Positions 26,403 through 34,812 of a stretch of DNA of 64,000 nt are shown one piece after another. This stretch comes from Ferrovibrio sp036381655 (GTDB lineage Bacteria > Pseudomonadota > Alphaproteobacteria > Ferrovibrionales > Ferrovibrionaceae): contig NZ_DASVCJ010000047.1 of NCBI RefSeq assembly GCF_036381655.1, positions 39,032 to 103,031 of the forward strand, written 5' to 3'. The number at the start of each line of letters is the position of its first letter. Position 1 is the first letter of the stretch. The notes below the pieces were generated by a model. It searched no databases, was not told where the DNA came from, and was given only the letters and a program-made list of their open reading frames with translations. Position numbers and translations under genes: made by a program.

Positions 26403-27503
26403 ATGGGTTTCAAGTGTGGCATCGTCGGCCTTCCGAACGTGGGCAAGTCGACCCTGTTCAATGCATTGACGCAGACGGCGGCGGCGCAGGCGGCGAATTA
26501 TCCCTTCTGCACCATCGAGCCGAATACCGGCCTGGTCGGCGTGCCGGACGAGCGTCTGGATGTGCTGGCGCAGATCGCCGGCTCGGCCAAGATCATCCCG
26601 ACGCAGCTCACCTTCGTCGATATCGCCGGTCTGGTGCGGGGCGCTTCGAAGGGCGAAGGCCTCGGCAACCAGTTTCTCGCCCATATCCGCGAGGTGGATG
26701 CGATCTGCCATGTGCTGCGCTGCTTCGAGAATGGCGACATCACCCATGTCGAAGGCAGGGTCGATCCGATCGCCGATGCCGAGACGGTCGAGACGGAACT
26801 GATGCTGTCCGATCTGGAAAGCCTGGAGCGCCGCGCCGAACAGACCGCCAAGCGCGCCAAGCAGGGCAATGAGGAAGAGAAGGCGCGCCTCGCCGTCATG
26901 GAGAAGGTGCTCGCGGCATTGCGCGAGGGCAAGCCGGCCCGCACCGTGAAGCCCACGGCAGACGAGCAGCGTTTGTATAAGGAACTCATGCTGATCACCG
27001 CCAAGCCGGTGCTTTATGTCTGCAATGTCGAGGAAGCCGCGGCGGCGGACGGCAATGCCTTCTCGGCGCGGGTGAAGGCCAAGGCCGAAGTGGAGGGTGC
27101 GGCGATGGTGGTGATCTCGGCCGCCATTGAAGCCGAGGTCGCCCAGCTCGACAGCGAAGACGAGAAGCAGGCCTTCCTGGCCGATCTCGGCCTGACGGAA
27201 ACCGGCCTTGCCCGCGTGATCCGCGCCGGCTACCGCCTGCTCGATCTCTTGACCTTCTTCACCGTCGGGCCGAAGGAGGCCCGCGCCTGGACCGTGCGCA
27301 AGGGCGCCAAGGCGCCGGAAGCGGCCGGTGTCATCCATACCGATTTCGAAAAAGGCTTCATCCGCGCCGAAACCATCGCCTACCAGGATTACGTGGCCTG
27401 CAAAGGCGAGGCCGGCGCGCGCGACGCCGGCAAGCTGCGCCTGGAGGGAAAGGATTACGTCGTCCAGGACGGCGATGTCTTCCACTTCCGCTTCAACACC
27501 TGA
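26403..27503 (+). CDS. ychF: Redox-regulated ATPase YchF (OLA1 family)
   Basis: YchF is an Obg-related P-loop protein that prefers ATP and is linked to ribosomes and oxidative stress. The 366-residue protein has the G1 loop GIVGLPNVGKSTLFNALT at residues 5-22, PFCTIEPNTGLVGVPDERLD, the DIAGLVRGASKGEGLGNQFL switch II, a coiled-coil insert around residues 135-190 (LESLERRAEQTAKRAKQGNE), and a C-terminal TGS-like domain ending DGDVFHFRFNT. The pth-ychF pairing is widespread. Stop at 27501-27503. Confidence 0.97.
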   Translation: MGFKCGIVGLPNVGKSTLFNALTQTAAAQAANYPFCTIEPNTGLVGVPDERLDVLAQIAGSAKIIPTQLTFVDIAGLVRGASKGEGLGNQFLAHIREVDAICHVLRCFENGDITHVEGRVDPIADAETVETELMLSDLESLERRAEQTAKRAKQGNEEEKARLAVMEKVLAALREGKPARTVKPTADEQRLYKELMLITAKPVLYVCNVEEAAAADGNAFSARVKAKAEVEGAAMVVISAAIEAEVAQLDSEDEKQAFLADLGLTETGLARVIRAGYRLLDLLTFFTVGPKEARAWTVRKGAKAPEAAGVIHTDFEKGFIRAETIAYQDYVACKGEAGARDAGKLRLEGKDYVVQDGDVFHFRFNT

Positions 27504-27513
27504 GCGAACCGGC

Positions 27514-27603
27514 TCAGCTATCGAAATCCGTGCTGCGCGCCAGCGCCTCCCATTTCGCGAGATCCTTTAGCAAAGCCTCGCCATGCGCGCGGACGGCATC
27601 CAC
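27514..27603 (-). pseudogene. Possible C-terminal gene remnant between ychF and the MaoC genes
   Basis: On the minus strand a short frame reads VDAVRAHGEALLKDLAKW then EALARSTDFDS and a TGA at 27514-27516. It has normal coding composition for this genome and looks like the amphipathic C-terminal helix of a helical protein. The frame stays open about 50 bases further upstream but meets a stop, and no start codon with a ribosome site precedes it. It is best read as a decayed gene end, or chance; I could not assign a family. Confidence 0.3.
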
Positions 27604-27728
27604 CGCCTTACCTAGCGGAATCGGACGAAGAAGGCATGATCGGCATTTACAGATGCCCGCAACATTGCTTCTCTACCTGAGGCGGCGGCTGACTGAACAT
27701 CGACACCGGAGGGAAATGATCGAAGACG

Positions 27729-28247
27729 ATGACGGCATCGCAACTTGACCCACAATCGACACAGGCCGCTGGCCAAAAAGCTGATCTTAAATATCTGGAG
27801 GATTTTACCGTCGGAGAGGTGATGGAATTTCCCCCGCGGAAGGTCAGCGAGGACGAAATCATCGCATTCGCGCGGGAGTATGATCCGCAGCCTTTCCACC
27901 TCGACAAGGAAGCCGCCAAACGCTCGCTGTTCGGCGGCCTCTGCGCCTCGGGCTGGCATACCGCCGGCATCATGATGCGCCTTTTGGTCGACAACATGAT
28001 CGGCTCGGCGGCCAGCATGGGATCGCCGGGCGTCGATCAGCTCCGCTGGGTCAAGCCGGTCCGCCCCGACGACACCCTGTTCCTGAAGGGAGAAATCATT
28101 GCCGTGAAGCCGTCGCAGTCGAAGCCGGATCGCGGCGTAATCACAACGCGCTACGAGATGCGCAACCAGAATGGCGAGATCGTCCTGACCATGCAGGCCA
28201 AGGGGATGTATCGCCGCCGCAGCGCCGGCGGAACGGCGCCAGCCTAG
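27729..28247 (+). CDS. MaoC family dehydratase
   Basis: The 172-residue protein is a single hot-dog domain of the MaoC/R-specific enoyl-CoA hydratase group. The hydratase motif is intact: FAREYDPQPFHLDKEAAKRS, with the catalytic Asp and His, followed by FGGLCASGWHTAGIMMRLLV. An N-terminal arm of about 20 polar residues precedes the fold. The next gene, 10 bp downstream, is a close relative (same YDPQPFH / GGLxASGWHT pattern), so the two could be subunits of one hydratase or paralogues with different acyl chains. Substrate not known; the phasin gene suggests, but does not prove, a PHA or fatty-acid link. Confidence 0.87.
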   Translation: MTASQLDPQSTQAAGQKADLKYLEDFTVGEVMEFPPRKVSEDEIIAFAREYDPQPFHLDKEAAKRSLFGGLCASGWHTAGIMMRLLVDNMIGSAASMGSPGVDQLRWVKPVRPDDTLFLKGEIIAVKPSQSKPDRGVITTRYEMRNQNGEIVLTMQAKGMYRRRSAGGTAPA

Positions 28248-28257
28248 GAAGCCTCCG

Positions 28258-28716
28258 ATGCAGTATTATGAAGACGTCGTCATCGGCGCGACGCGGGAAA
28301 CCGGTCGCTATACCTTCAGCGAAGATGCGATCATCCGCTTCGCCAGCCAGTTCGATCCGCAGCCGTTCCATATCGACCCCGAGGCGGCCAAGCACAGCAA
28401 TTTCGGCGGCCTGATCGCCTCGGGCTGGCATACCGCCGCAACCGTGATGCGGCTGATCGTCGATTCGGCCATCGATCTCGAAGCCAGCCTCGGCTCGCCC
28501 GGCTTCGACGATCTGGCCTGGATCAAGCCGGTGCGTCCGGACGACACGATCCGGGCGCGGCTGTGCTGCACCGAAAAGACCCCTTCGAAAAGCCGGCCCG
28601 GCATCGGCTCCGGCCGCTTCCTGGTCGAGGTCTTCAATCAACGGGACGAGCTGGTGATGAAATTCACCAGCATCGGCCTGATGCGCTTTCGCGATCCGCA
28701 ACTTCAGCAGGGATGA
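28258..28716 (+). CDS. MaoC family dehydratase (second copy)
   Basis: This is a 152-residue hot-dog hydratase: YYEDVVIGATRETGRYTFSE, then FASQFDPQPFHIDPEAAKHS with the catalytic Asp-x4-His, and GGLIASGWHTAATVMRLIV. It is clearly related to the preceding gene and starts 10 bp after its stop, indicating tandem duplication and co-transcription. C-terminal part RFLVEVFNQRDELVMKFTSIG follows the family pattern. A dienelactone hydrolase follows 7 bp later, so this is a small three-gene catabolic operon of undefined substrate. Confidence 0.88.
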   Translation: MQYYEDVVIGATRETGRYTFSEDAIIRFASQFDPQPFHIDPEAAKHSNFGGLIASGWHTAATVMRLIVDSAIDLEASLGSPGFDDLAWIKPVRPDDTIRARLCCTEKTPSKSRPGIGSGRFLVEVFNQRDELVMKFTSIGLMRFRDPQLQQG

Positions 28717-28723
28717 AACCGCC

Positions 28724-29389
28724 ATGGGTACGATGACCAATCTGACGGCGGCGGACGGCCACCGTTTCGAGGCCTATATCGCCGAACCGAAGACGGCTGC
28801 CAAAGGCGGCCTGGTGGTGATCCAGGAGATTTTCGGCGTCAACAACCACATGAAATCGGTCTGCGACGGATTTGCCGCCGACGGCTACTACTGCGTGGCG
28901 CCAGCCCTGTTCGACCGCATTCAGCGCGGCGTCGATCTGGGCTACAGCCCCGAGGATATCGCCAAGGGCCGCGAATTGCGCGGCAAGATGAACTGGACCG
29001 ACTGCATGCGGGATGTGACGACTGCCGTGGCCGCCGCCGGCGCCGCCGGCCGCGTCGGCATCACCGGCTACTGCTATGGCGGCGGCGTGACCTGGCTGGC
29101 GGCGGCGATCGTGCCCGGCCTGAGCGCCTCGGTCGGCTATTACGGCGGCCCCTGGGCCGAATTGATCGACAATGCGCCGCAATGCCCCGCGCTTCTGCAT
29201 TTCGGCGCCAAGGATGCCATGATCCCGGTCACGCTCGCCCAAACCATGAAGGCGAAGCATCCGACCATCACCACGCATATTTACGACGCCGATCACGGCT
29301 TCAACTGCGATCAGCGCCCGGTCTATGACGGCTATGCCGCCGCGCTGGCCCGACGCCGCACGCTGGCCTTCTTCGACGCCATTCTCTAA
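28724..29389 (+). CDS. Dienelactone hydrolase family protein
   Basis: The 221-residue alpha/beta hydrolase has the dienelactone-hydrolase nucleophile motif GYCYGGG with Cys117, the early GLVVIQEIFGVNNHMKSVCD (Glu and oxyanion region), FGAKDAMIP with the likely catalytic Asp, and the catalytic His191 in YDADHGF. A Cys-Asp-His triad is therefore complete. It is in an operon with the two MaoC hydratases. Such proteins often act on substrates other than chlorocatechol lactones, so the exact reaction is open. Its 3' end overlaps that of the convergent VOC gene by four bases. Confidence 0.9.
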   Translation: MGTMTNLTAADGHRFEAYIAEPKTAAKGGLVVIQEIFGVNNHMKSVCDGFAADGYYCVAPALFDRIQRGVDLGYSPEDIAKGRELRGKMNWTDCMRDVTTAVAAAGAAGRVGITGYCYGGGVTWLAAAIVPGLSASVGYYGGPWAELIDNAPQCPALLHFGAKDAMIPVTLAQTMKAKHPTITTHIYDADHGFNCDQRPVYDGYAAALARRRTLAFFDAIL

Positions 29390-30240
29390 AGGCGGGCGGA
29401 AAACTCCAGGAAGCAGCCATGCGCCGCCGAGGCGGGCACCAGCACGGTGCCGTCCAGGCTGCGCGCATGCTCCACGCCCACCGCCTCGAAATAGGCCGCG
29501 GCGGCATCCGGATTGTGCACGCCGAAACGCAGCCCGGCGATGTAGGGCGTCGAGCGCGGCGGATGATCGAGATCGGGGAACAGCGTCGCCAGATCGTCCT
29601 CGGTGACGAACAGAATCGTCTCCGCGCCGGTCCGCGCCGCAATCATGCGGTCGGTGCGCACCGCAGAACCCGCGCCAAGCAGCCGCTCGTAGGGCATCTC
29701 CAGGGAGGGCGGATCCTCCGCCACGACGACAACGCCGGCCAGGTTCTCGGCGCCGTTCGGATGGATCAGCCATTCCGGACGCCGCAACAGCCCGGGCGTC
29801 AGGTGCTGGCACAAGAACATCGAGGTCTGCGGCGTGGCTTCGGCCGGCAGATGCACCAGGCTGAAGGCCGGCATGACCGTGCCTTCGGGCAATTCCAGCG
29901 CCCGCTTCAGGTCCTGCACTTCGGAGGCGGCGATGCCCTCGGCCACCAGGGAAGCCCGTGCTGCGGCCGCATCGTCGATGCCAAGCACCAGCTTATGCAC
30001 CCCCTCGCCGCGCCGCTGGACGGTTTCTTCCAGACCGGCCGTGAATCCGCCCGGCTCGGCAATCCCCAGCAGTTCGAGGTAATTGCCGCCGAACATGATG
30101 CAGTAATTGCCGGTCGCCCAGCCGATATGGCGGCCGCGCGGCGTCAGCGTGAAGCCGAGCTTGCGGTAGGTTGCGCGCGCCGCTTCCAGATCGGCAGCGG
30201 CCAATACGGCGTGATCGAGACCAGTGATATGATGCGCCAC
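29386..30240 (-). CDS. VOC superfamily / glyoxalase-like domain protein
   Basis: The 284-residue protein has two vicinal-oxygen-chelate halves. The first begins ITGLDHAVLAAADLEAARATY with a metal-ligand-type His and ends with NYLELLGIAEPGG. The second starts near LAGVVVVAEDPPSLEMPYER and ends TVLVPASAAHGCFLEF. The layout resembles the Glyoxalase_3 family of uncharacterised proteins rather than GloA. It ends four bases inside the convergent dienelactone hydrolase gene. It is followed upstream by apt. Metal-dependent function is plausible but the reaction is unknown. Confidence 0.8.
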   Translation of the reverse strand: MAHHITGLDHAVLAAADLEAARATYRKLGFTLTPRGRHIGWATGNYCIMFGGNYLELLGIAEPGGFTAGLEETVQRRGEGVHKLVLGIDDAAAARASLVAEGIAASEVQDLKRALELPEGTVMPAFSLVHLPAEATPQTSMFLCQHLTPGLLRRPEWLIHPNGAENLAGVVVVAEDPPSLEMPYERLLGAGSAVRTDRMIAARTGAETILFVTEDDLATLFPDLDHPPRSTPYIAGLRFGVHNPDAAAAYFEAVGVEHARSLDGTVLVPASAAHGCFLEFSARL

Positions 30241-30266
30241 AGGGCCACTCCCTTGGCAGAAGGCTG

Positions 30267-30797
30267 TCAGTGGCCTTCGAAGTCGCAGAGCGCCAGCACC
30301 TTGACCCCCAGCGCCTCGAGACGCTTGCGGCCGCCAAGCTCAGGCAGATCGATGATGAACGAGCAGCCGATCACCACGCCCTTGTAGGCGCGGATCAGCT
30401 TGATCGCGGCCTCGGCCGTGCCGCCAGTAGCGATCAGGTCGTCGACGACGAGCACATTCTCGCCCGGCTGGATCGCATCGACATGGATTTCCATCGCATC
30501 GGTGCCGTATTCGAGCTGGTATTCCTGCTGCAGCGTCTTGTAGGGGAGCTTGCCGCGCTTGCGTACCGGCACGAAGCCGATCGAAAGCTGATGGGCGATG
30601 GCGCCGCCGAGAATGAAGCCGCGCGCCTCGATGCCGACCACCTTGTCGATGCGGGTACCGGCGAACGGCTGCACCATTTCGTCGATCGTCTTGCGGAAGC
30701 CCCGCGCATCCTGCAGCAGCGTGGTGATGTCGCGGAAAATGATCCCCGGTTTCGGATAATCCGGAATGGCGCGGATTTTGTCCTTGATGCCCTGCAT
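30267..30797 (-). CDS. apt: Adenine phosphoribosyltransferase
   Basis: Apt salvages adenine with PRPP to give AMP. The 176-residue product shows IRAIPDYPKPGIIFRDITTL at the start (typical Apt), the adenine-binding GIEARGFILGGAIAHQL, QLEYGTDAMEIH, and the PRPP loop VLVVDDLIATGGTAEAAIKL. The start is ATG at 30795-30797. It lies 20 bp downstream of mtnP on the same strand. Together they form a salvage pair: MtnP releases adenine from methylthioadenosine and Apt recaptures it. Confidence 0.96.
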   Translation of the reverse strand: MQGIKDKIRAIPDYPKPGIIFRDITTLLQDARGFRKTIDEMVQPFAGTRIDKVVGIEARGFILGGAIAHQLSIGFVPVRKRGKLPYKTLQQEYQLEYGTDAMEIHVDAIQPGENVLVVDDLIATGGTAEAAIKLIRAYKGVVIGCSFIIDLPELGGRKRLEALGVKVLALCDFEGH

Positions 30798-30817
30798 GCG
30801 GCTGGTCTTTCCCTAAC

Positions 30818-31915
30818 TCAGGCGTTCAAGACGCGGCCGGCGACCGCGTCGAGCTTCTTGATCAATTTCGGATCGCGCTTCTCCGGCGCCGTGATCAGCG
30901 CCGTATCGAGCGCATGATTGCAGCCTTGCGGACAATCCGCCGGGCGATGCTTGAGATGCGGGACGGCCTCGGCGACCAGAGCCTGCCCCTTCTCGGCATT
31001 TTCCAGCAGAACCTTTATCACGGCGGCGACATCGACATGATCGTGGTCGGGATGCCAGCAATCGTAATCGGTGACCATGGCGACGCTGGCATAGCAAAGC
31101 TCGGCTTCGCGGGCCAGCTTGGCCTCCGGTGCATTGGTCATGCCGATCACATCGCAACCCCAGCTCTTGTACAGGAAGCTTTCCGCCTGCGTGGAGAATT
31201 GCGGCCCTTCCATGCACAGATAGACGCCGCCGCGCTGAACCTCGATACCGGCGGCCTTCGCCGCCGCTTCCAGCGCGTCGCCCAGACGATGGCAGACCGG
31301 ATGCGCCGCCGAAACATGGGCGACGAGTCCGGTACCGAAGAAGCTTTTCTGCCGCATGAAGGTACGATCAATGAACTGATCGACGATCACGAAAGTTCCC
31401 GGCGCCAGAATCTCCTTGAACGAACCGCAGGCCGAAACCGAGATCACGTCCTGGCAGCCGACGCGCTTCAGCGCGTCGATATTGGCCCGGTAATTCACCT
31501 CGGACGGCGAATGGCGATGTCCGCGGCCATGGCGCGGCAGGAAGACCAGTTCGGCGCCATCGAGGGTGCCGAACAGCAGCTCGTCGGACGGATCGCCCCA
31601 TGGCGTCGAAACCTTCCGCCATTGCGTGTTCTTCAGGCCGGCCATGCCGTAGATGCCGCTGCCGCCCAGCACGCCGATCCGCACCGGATCGCCCGGCCTG
31701 GCGATATGCGGCTTGGAAATGTTGGCGCTCTTGCGGCCACCCTTGACGGATTTGGCGGCGACCCGCGCAATCGCCCCCGCGGATGCGCTGTTGCTGCCGC
31801 TGCGCCGGACGGCGGTTTTGCGCTTGGCCGCCGATCCGGAGGCGGCTTTGGCGCGGCTTGCCTTGCGCGGCGCGGAACTGCGCTTGGATGTCGGTTTTCT
31901 TGCTTTCGCCGCCAT
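30818..31915 (-). CDS. mtnP: S-methyl-5'-thioadenosine phosphorylase with basic N-terminal tail
   Basis: The catalytic part (from about residue 77) is a normal MtnP: VRIGVLGGSGIYGMAGL, LFLPRHGRGHRHSPSEVNYR, VSACGSFKEILAPGTFVIVDQ, MEGPQFSTQAES and GMTNAPEAKLAREAEL. It cleaves methylthioadenosine to adenine and methylthioribose 1-phosphate. Unusually, about 75 residues precede it, rich in Lys, Arg, Ala and Ser (KARKPTSKRSSAPRKASRAK), like a histone H1 tail. The ATG at 31913-31915 is preceded by GGGGAT. An in-frame GTG at 31682-31684 would give a standard 288-residue enzyme, so the extension needs experimental support. Its neighbour apt uses the adenine produced. Confidence 0.92.
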   Translation of the reverse strand: MAAKARKPTSKRSSAPRKASRAKAASGSAAKRKTAVRRSGSNSASAGAIARVAAKSVKGGRKSANISKPHIARPGDPVRIGVLGGSGIYGMAGLKNTQWRKVSTPWGDPSDELLFGTLDGAELVFLPRHGRGHRHSPSEVNYRANIDALKRVGCQDVISVSACGSFKEILAPGTFVIVDQFIDRTFMRQKSFFGTGLVAHVSAAHPVCHRLGDALEAAAKAAGIEVQRGGVYLCMEGPQFSTQAESFLYKSWGCDVIGMTNAPEAKLAREAELCYASVAMVTDYDCWHPDHDHVDVAAVIKVLLENAEKGQALVAEAVPHLKHRPADCPQGCNHALDTALITAPEKRDPKLIKKLDAVAGRVLNA

Positions 31916-31983
31916 CGTCTATCCCCGTCGGAATCGGCTCAAATTGCCGCGCGACTTAAGCAAACCGCCTGTCGCGGCGCAAC

Positions 31984-32019
31984 AAAAAAGGCCGCCCCGA
32001 CCGTTTGGCCGGGACGGCC
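31984..32019 (-). terminator. Factor-independent terminator of the petABC operon
   Basis: A 13-bp GC stem (32007-32019 with 31990-32002, two G-U pairs) and a 4-nt loop are followed on the minus strand by TTTTTT and GTTG. It lies 16 bp beyond the petC stop and is the clearest intrinsic terminator in the window. Confidence 0.85.
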
Positions 32020-32035
32020 CTGAACCCGCGAAACG

Positions 32036-32797
32036 TCAGTGGACGTCGCGCCAGATCCGCTTCTTGGCGGCGAAGAACAGGCCGGTCAGGATGACCAGGA
32101 AGATCATCACCTTCAGGCCCATGCGCTTGCGCTCTTCCAGCTTGGGCTCGGCCGTCCACATCAGGAAGGTCGTAACGTCATGCGCCTCCTGCTCCAGCGT
32201 CGCCTTGGTGCCGTCGCTGTAGGTCACCTGATCGGCGGTCAGCGGCTGCGGCATCGCGATCTTATGACCGGGGAAGCCCTCGTTGTAATGCAGGCCTTCC
32301 GGCACCTGGAAGCCCGCCGGGGCTTCCTTGTAGCCGGTCAGGACCGAGTAGATGTAGTCCGGACCATGAGCCCGGGCCTTGGCCACCAGCGACAGATCCG
32401 GCGGCAGAGCCCCGCCATTCGCCGCCCGCGCAGCCTTGTCGTTCGGGAAAGGCGATGGGAATTTGTCGGCCAGGGTCGCCGGGCGCTGGAACATCTCGCC
32501 ATCATCGTTCGGACCGTCGGTGACCTGATAGCCCGCCGCCAGCGCCTTCGCCTCCGCTTCCGAGAAGCCGATCTCGGTCAGATTGCGGAAGGCGACGTAC
32601 TTCATGCTGTGACAGGCGGAGCAGACCTCTTTGTAGATCTGGTATCCGCGCTGCAGGGCGGCGCGATCGAAGGTGCCGAACGGACCGTCGAAGCTCCATT
32701 TCTGGGCCGGCGGGGCGCTGCCCTCGGCGGCCATGGCGGGAACGGCGCAGCCGAGGACGAGGGCCGCGAGGATCGCACGCAGTGACATCTTTTTCAT
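32036..32797 (-). CDS. petC: Cytochrome c1 of the bc1 complex
   Basis: This 253-residue membrane-anchored c-type cytochrome passes electrons from the Rieske protein to soluble cytochrome c. It has a signal peptide (MKKMSLRAILAALVLGCAVP, cleaved after AMA), the heme site CSACH near residues 58-62, the axial Met in KIAMPQPL, and a C-terminal anchor (LKVMIFLVILTGLFFAAKKR). The ATG at 32795-32797 was preferred over one 51 bp upstream because only it gives a proper signal peptide, and the longer form would run into petB. It is the last gene of petABC and is followed by a strong terminator. Confidence 0.95.
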   Translation of the reverse strand: MKKMSLRAILAALVLGCAVPAMAAEGSAPPAQKWSFDGPFGTFDRAALQRGYQIYKEVCSACHSMKYVAFRNLTEIGFSEAEAKALAAGYQVTDGPNDDGEMFQRPATLADKFPSPFPNDKAARAANGGALPPDLSLVAKARAHGPDYIYSVLTGYKEAPAGFQVPEGLHYNEGFPGHKIAMPQPLTADQVTYSDGTKATLEQEAHDVTTFLMWTAEPKLEERKRMGLKVMIFLVILTGLFFAAKKRIWRDVH

Positions 32798-32813
32798 TCT
32801 TCGATCCCCCAGC

Positions 32814-34088
32814 TTACGCTTTGCTGCCCGCAGCGCCCGGAGCGGCATCGCCCTTGAGCACCGCCTCGCTGATCGACGCCGGCAGCTTCAGCGGCTTCTC
32901 GAACCAGCCGACCAGCGGCAGCAGCACCAGGAAGTGCAGGAAGTAATAGATCGTGCAGACGCGGCCGATCACCAGGGCCATGCCTTCCGGCGGCTGGCCG
33001 CCGGCATACCACAGGCCGATGCAGGCCAGCACGAACACCCAGAACAGCTGCTTGTAGATCGGGCGGAACTTGGCCGACCTCACCTTGCTGGTGTCCAGCC
33101 AGGGCAGCACGAACAGGATCAGGATCGAGCCGAACATGGCGATGACGCCGGCCAGCTTGGCTTCGATGAACCAGATGTCCGGCACCGAACGCAGGATCGC
33201 GTAGAACGGCAGGAAGTACCATTCGGGCACGATATGCGCCGGCGTCACCAGCGGATTGGCCGGAATGTAGTTGTCCGGATGGCCCAGACCGTTCGGATTG
33301 TAGAACAGCCAGTAGCCGAAGAAGAGCAGGAACAGGCCGATGCCGAACAGATCCTTGATGGTGTAGTACGGATGGAACGGGATCTTGTCCTGCGGGCCCT
33401 TGGTGTCGATGCCCAGCGGGTTGTTGGAACCATGCTGGTGCAGCGCCAGGACGTGCAGCACCACCACGCCGACGATGACGAACGGCAGCAGGTAGTGCAG
33501 CGAGAAGAAGCGGTTGAGCGTCGGGTTGTCGACCGCAAAGCCGCCCCAGAGCCAATGCACGATCGGCTCGCCGATCACCGGAATGGCCGAGAACAGGTTG
33601 GTGATCACGGTGGCGCCCCAGAAGCTCATCTGGCCCCACGGCAGCACGTAGCCCATGAAGGCGGTCGCCATCATCAGCAGGAAGATGACGAGGCCGAGCC
33701 ACCACAGCAGCTCGCGCGGCGCCTTATAGGAGCCGTAATACAGGCCACGGAAAATGTGGATGTAGACGGCCACGAAGAACATCGACGCGCCGTTCGAGTG
33801 CATGTAGCGCAGCAGCCAGCCATAATTGACGTCGCGCATGATGTGCTCGACCGAATCGAAGGCCAGCGAAGTCTGCGGCGTGTAGTGCATCACCAGCACG
33901 ATGCCGGTCAGGATCTGAATGACCAGGCAGAGGCCGGCCAGCGAGCCGAAATTCCACCAGTAGTTCAGATTCTTCGGGGCCGGATACTGGCTGCCCACCA
34001 CATGATCGAGGGTCGAGAAGATCGGCAAGCGGTATTCGATCCACTTGACGATCGGATTGCTGTAGAAGCCGGTCGTATTATTTGCCAT
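32814..34088 (-). CDS. petB: Cytochrome b of the bc1 complex
   Basis: The 424-residue cytochrome b has eight expected membrane helices. It holds both b hemes: the WLLRYMHSNGASMFFVAVYI helix (heme ligand His) and HYLLPFVIVGVVVLHVLALH carry ligands, and the ubiquinol-site motif PEWYFLPFYAILRS is intact. Residues 1-20 (FYSNPIVKWIEYRLPIF) are a typical N-terminal amphipathic part. The bc1 complex oxidises ubiquinol and drives Q-cycle proton translocation. It starts 12 bp after petA and ends 16 bp before petC. Confidence 0.97.
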   Translation of the reverse strand: MANNTTGFYSNPIVKWIEYRLPIFSTLDHVVGSQYPAPKNLNYWWNFGSLAGLCLVIQILTGIVLVMHYTPQTSLAFDSVEHIMRDVNYGWLLRYMHSNGASMFFVAVYIHIFRGLYYGSYKAPRELLWWLGLVIFLLMMATAFMGYVLPWGQMSFWGATVITNLFSAIPVIGEPIVHWLWGGFAVDNPTLNRFFSLHYLLPFVIVGVVVLHVLALHQHGSNNPLGIDTKGPQDKIPFHPYYTIKDLFGIGLFLLFFGYWLFYNPNGLGHPDNYIPANPLVTPAHIVPEWYFLPFYAILRSVPDIWFIEAKLAGVIAMFGSILILFVLPWLDTSKVRSAKFRPIYKQLFWVFVLACIGLWYAGGQPPEGMALVIGRVCTIYYFLHFLVLLPLVGWFEKPLKLPASISEAVLKGDAAPGAAGSKA

Positions 34089-34100
34089 CGGTTGGGGTCC

Positions 34101-34634
34101 TTAGCCGATGCGGATGCGGGTGTCAGTCAGGAAGGTGTATTGCGGCACCGCCAGATTCTTCGGCGCCGGGCCTTTCCGGATGCGGCCCGAGGTGTCGTAG
34201 ACCGAACCGTGGCAGGGGCAGAACCAGCCGTGATACTCGCCCTGCTCGCCGAGCGGCACGCAACCCAGATGGGTGCAGACGCCGACCAGCACCAGCCATT
34301 CCGGCTTCTGGACCCGATCCTCGTCGCGCTGCGGATCCTTCAGGTCGGCATTGTCGTCCTTCTCGGCGGCCTCGATTTCCGCCTTCGTGCGATGGCGCAC
34401 GAAAACCGGCTTGCCGCGCCACAGGACCGTCAGGCTCTGGCCGACTTCGATTTGGCTGAGGTCGACCTCGGTGCTGGACAGCGCCAGAACATCCTCAGAC
34501 GGATTCATTTGATCGATGAACGGCCACAAAGCCGCCGCCGCCCCCACCGCTCCGAACGCGCCGGCCGCGACGACGATAAAGTCGCGGCGGGTCGGCTCGG
34601 TCGTGCCGGCCTTTTGGGTCGCTGTCCCTGCCAT
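34101..34634 (-). CDS. petA: Ubiquinol-cytochrome c reductase iron-sulfur (Rieske) subunit
   Basis: The 177-residue Rieske protein takes the first electron from ubiquinol. An N-terminal twin-arginine motif TRRDF and a hydrophobic helix (VVAAGAFGAVGAAAALWPF) give Tat-dependent insertion and anchoring. The 2Fe-2S ligands lie in CTHLGCVP and CPCHGSVYD, each supplying one Cys-His pair plus the disulfide cysteines. C-terminal PAPKNLAVPQY is canonical. It is the first gene of petABC and faces trmL across a 178-bp divergent gap. Confidence 0.97.
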   Translation of the reverse strand: MAGTATQKAGTTEPTRRDFIVVAAGAFGAVGAAAALWPFIDQMNPSEDVLALSSTEVDLSQIEVGQSLTVLWRGKPVFVRHRTKAEIEAAEKDDNADLKDPQRDEDRVQKPEWLVLVGVCTHLGCVPLGEQGEYHGWFCPCHGSVYDTSGRIRKGPAPKNLAVPQYTFLTDTRIRIG

Positions 34635-34812
34635 AGCTTCCTCGAGAAATAATAAGGTCCTGGAAACGAGAGGGGATATTTCTCACTATATGTTGACGAA
34701 GTCCAGCATTTAGCCCAATGCATGCGACAGGTTGCCGCAGGGGTCTTGAGGCTGGAAACGGCTTGATAAACCGCGAAAAACCTGACACCCCTCTCCCGCC
34801 TCGAAGGACCCG

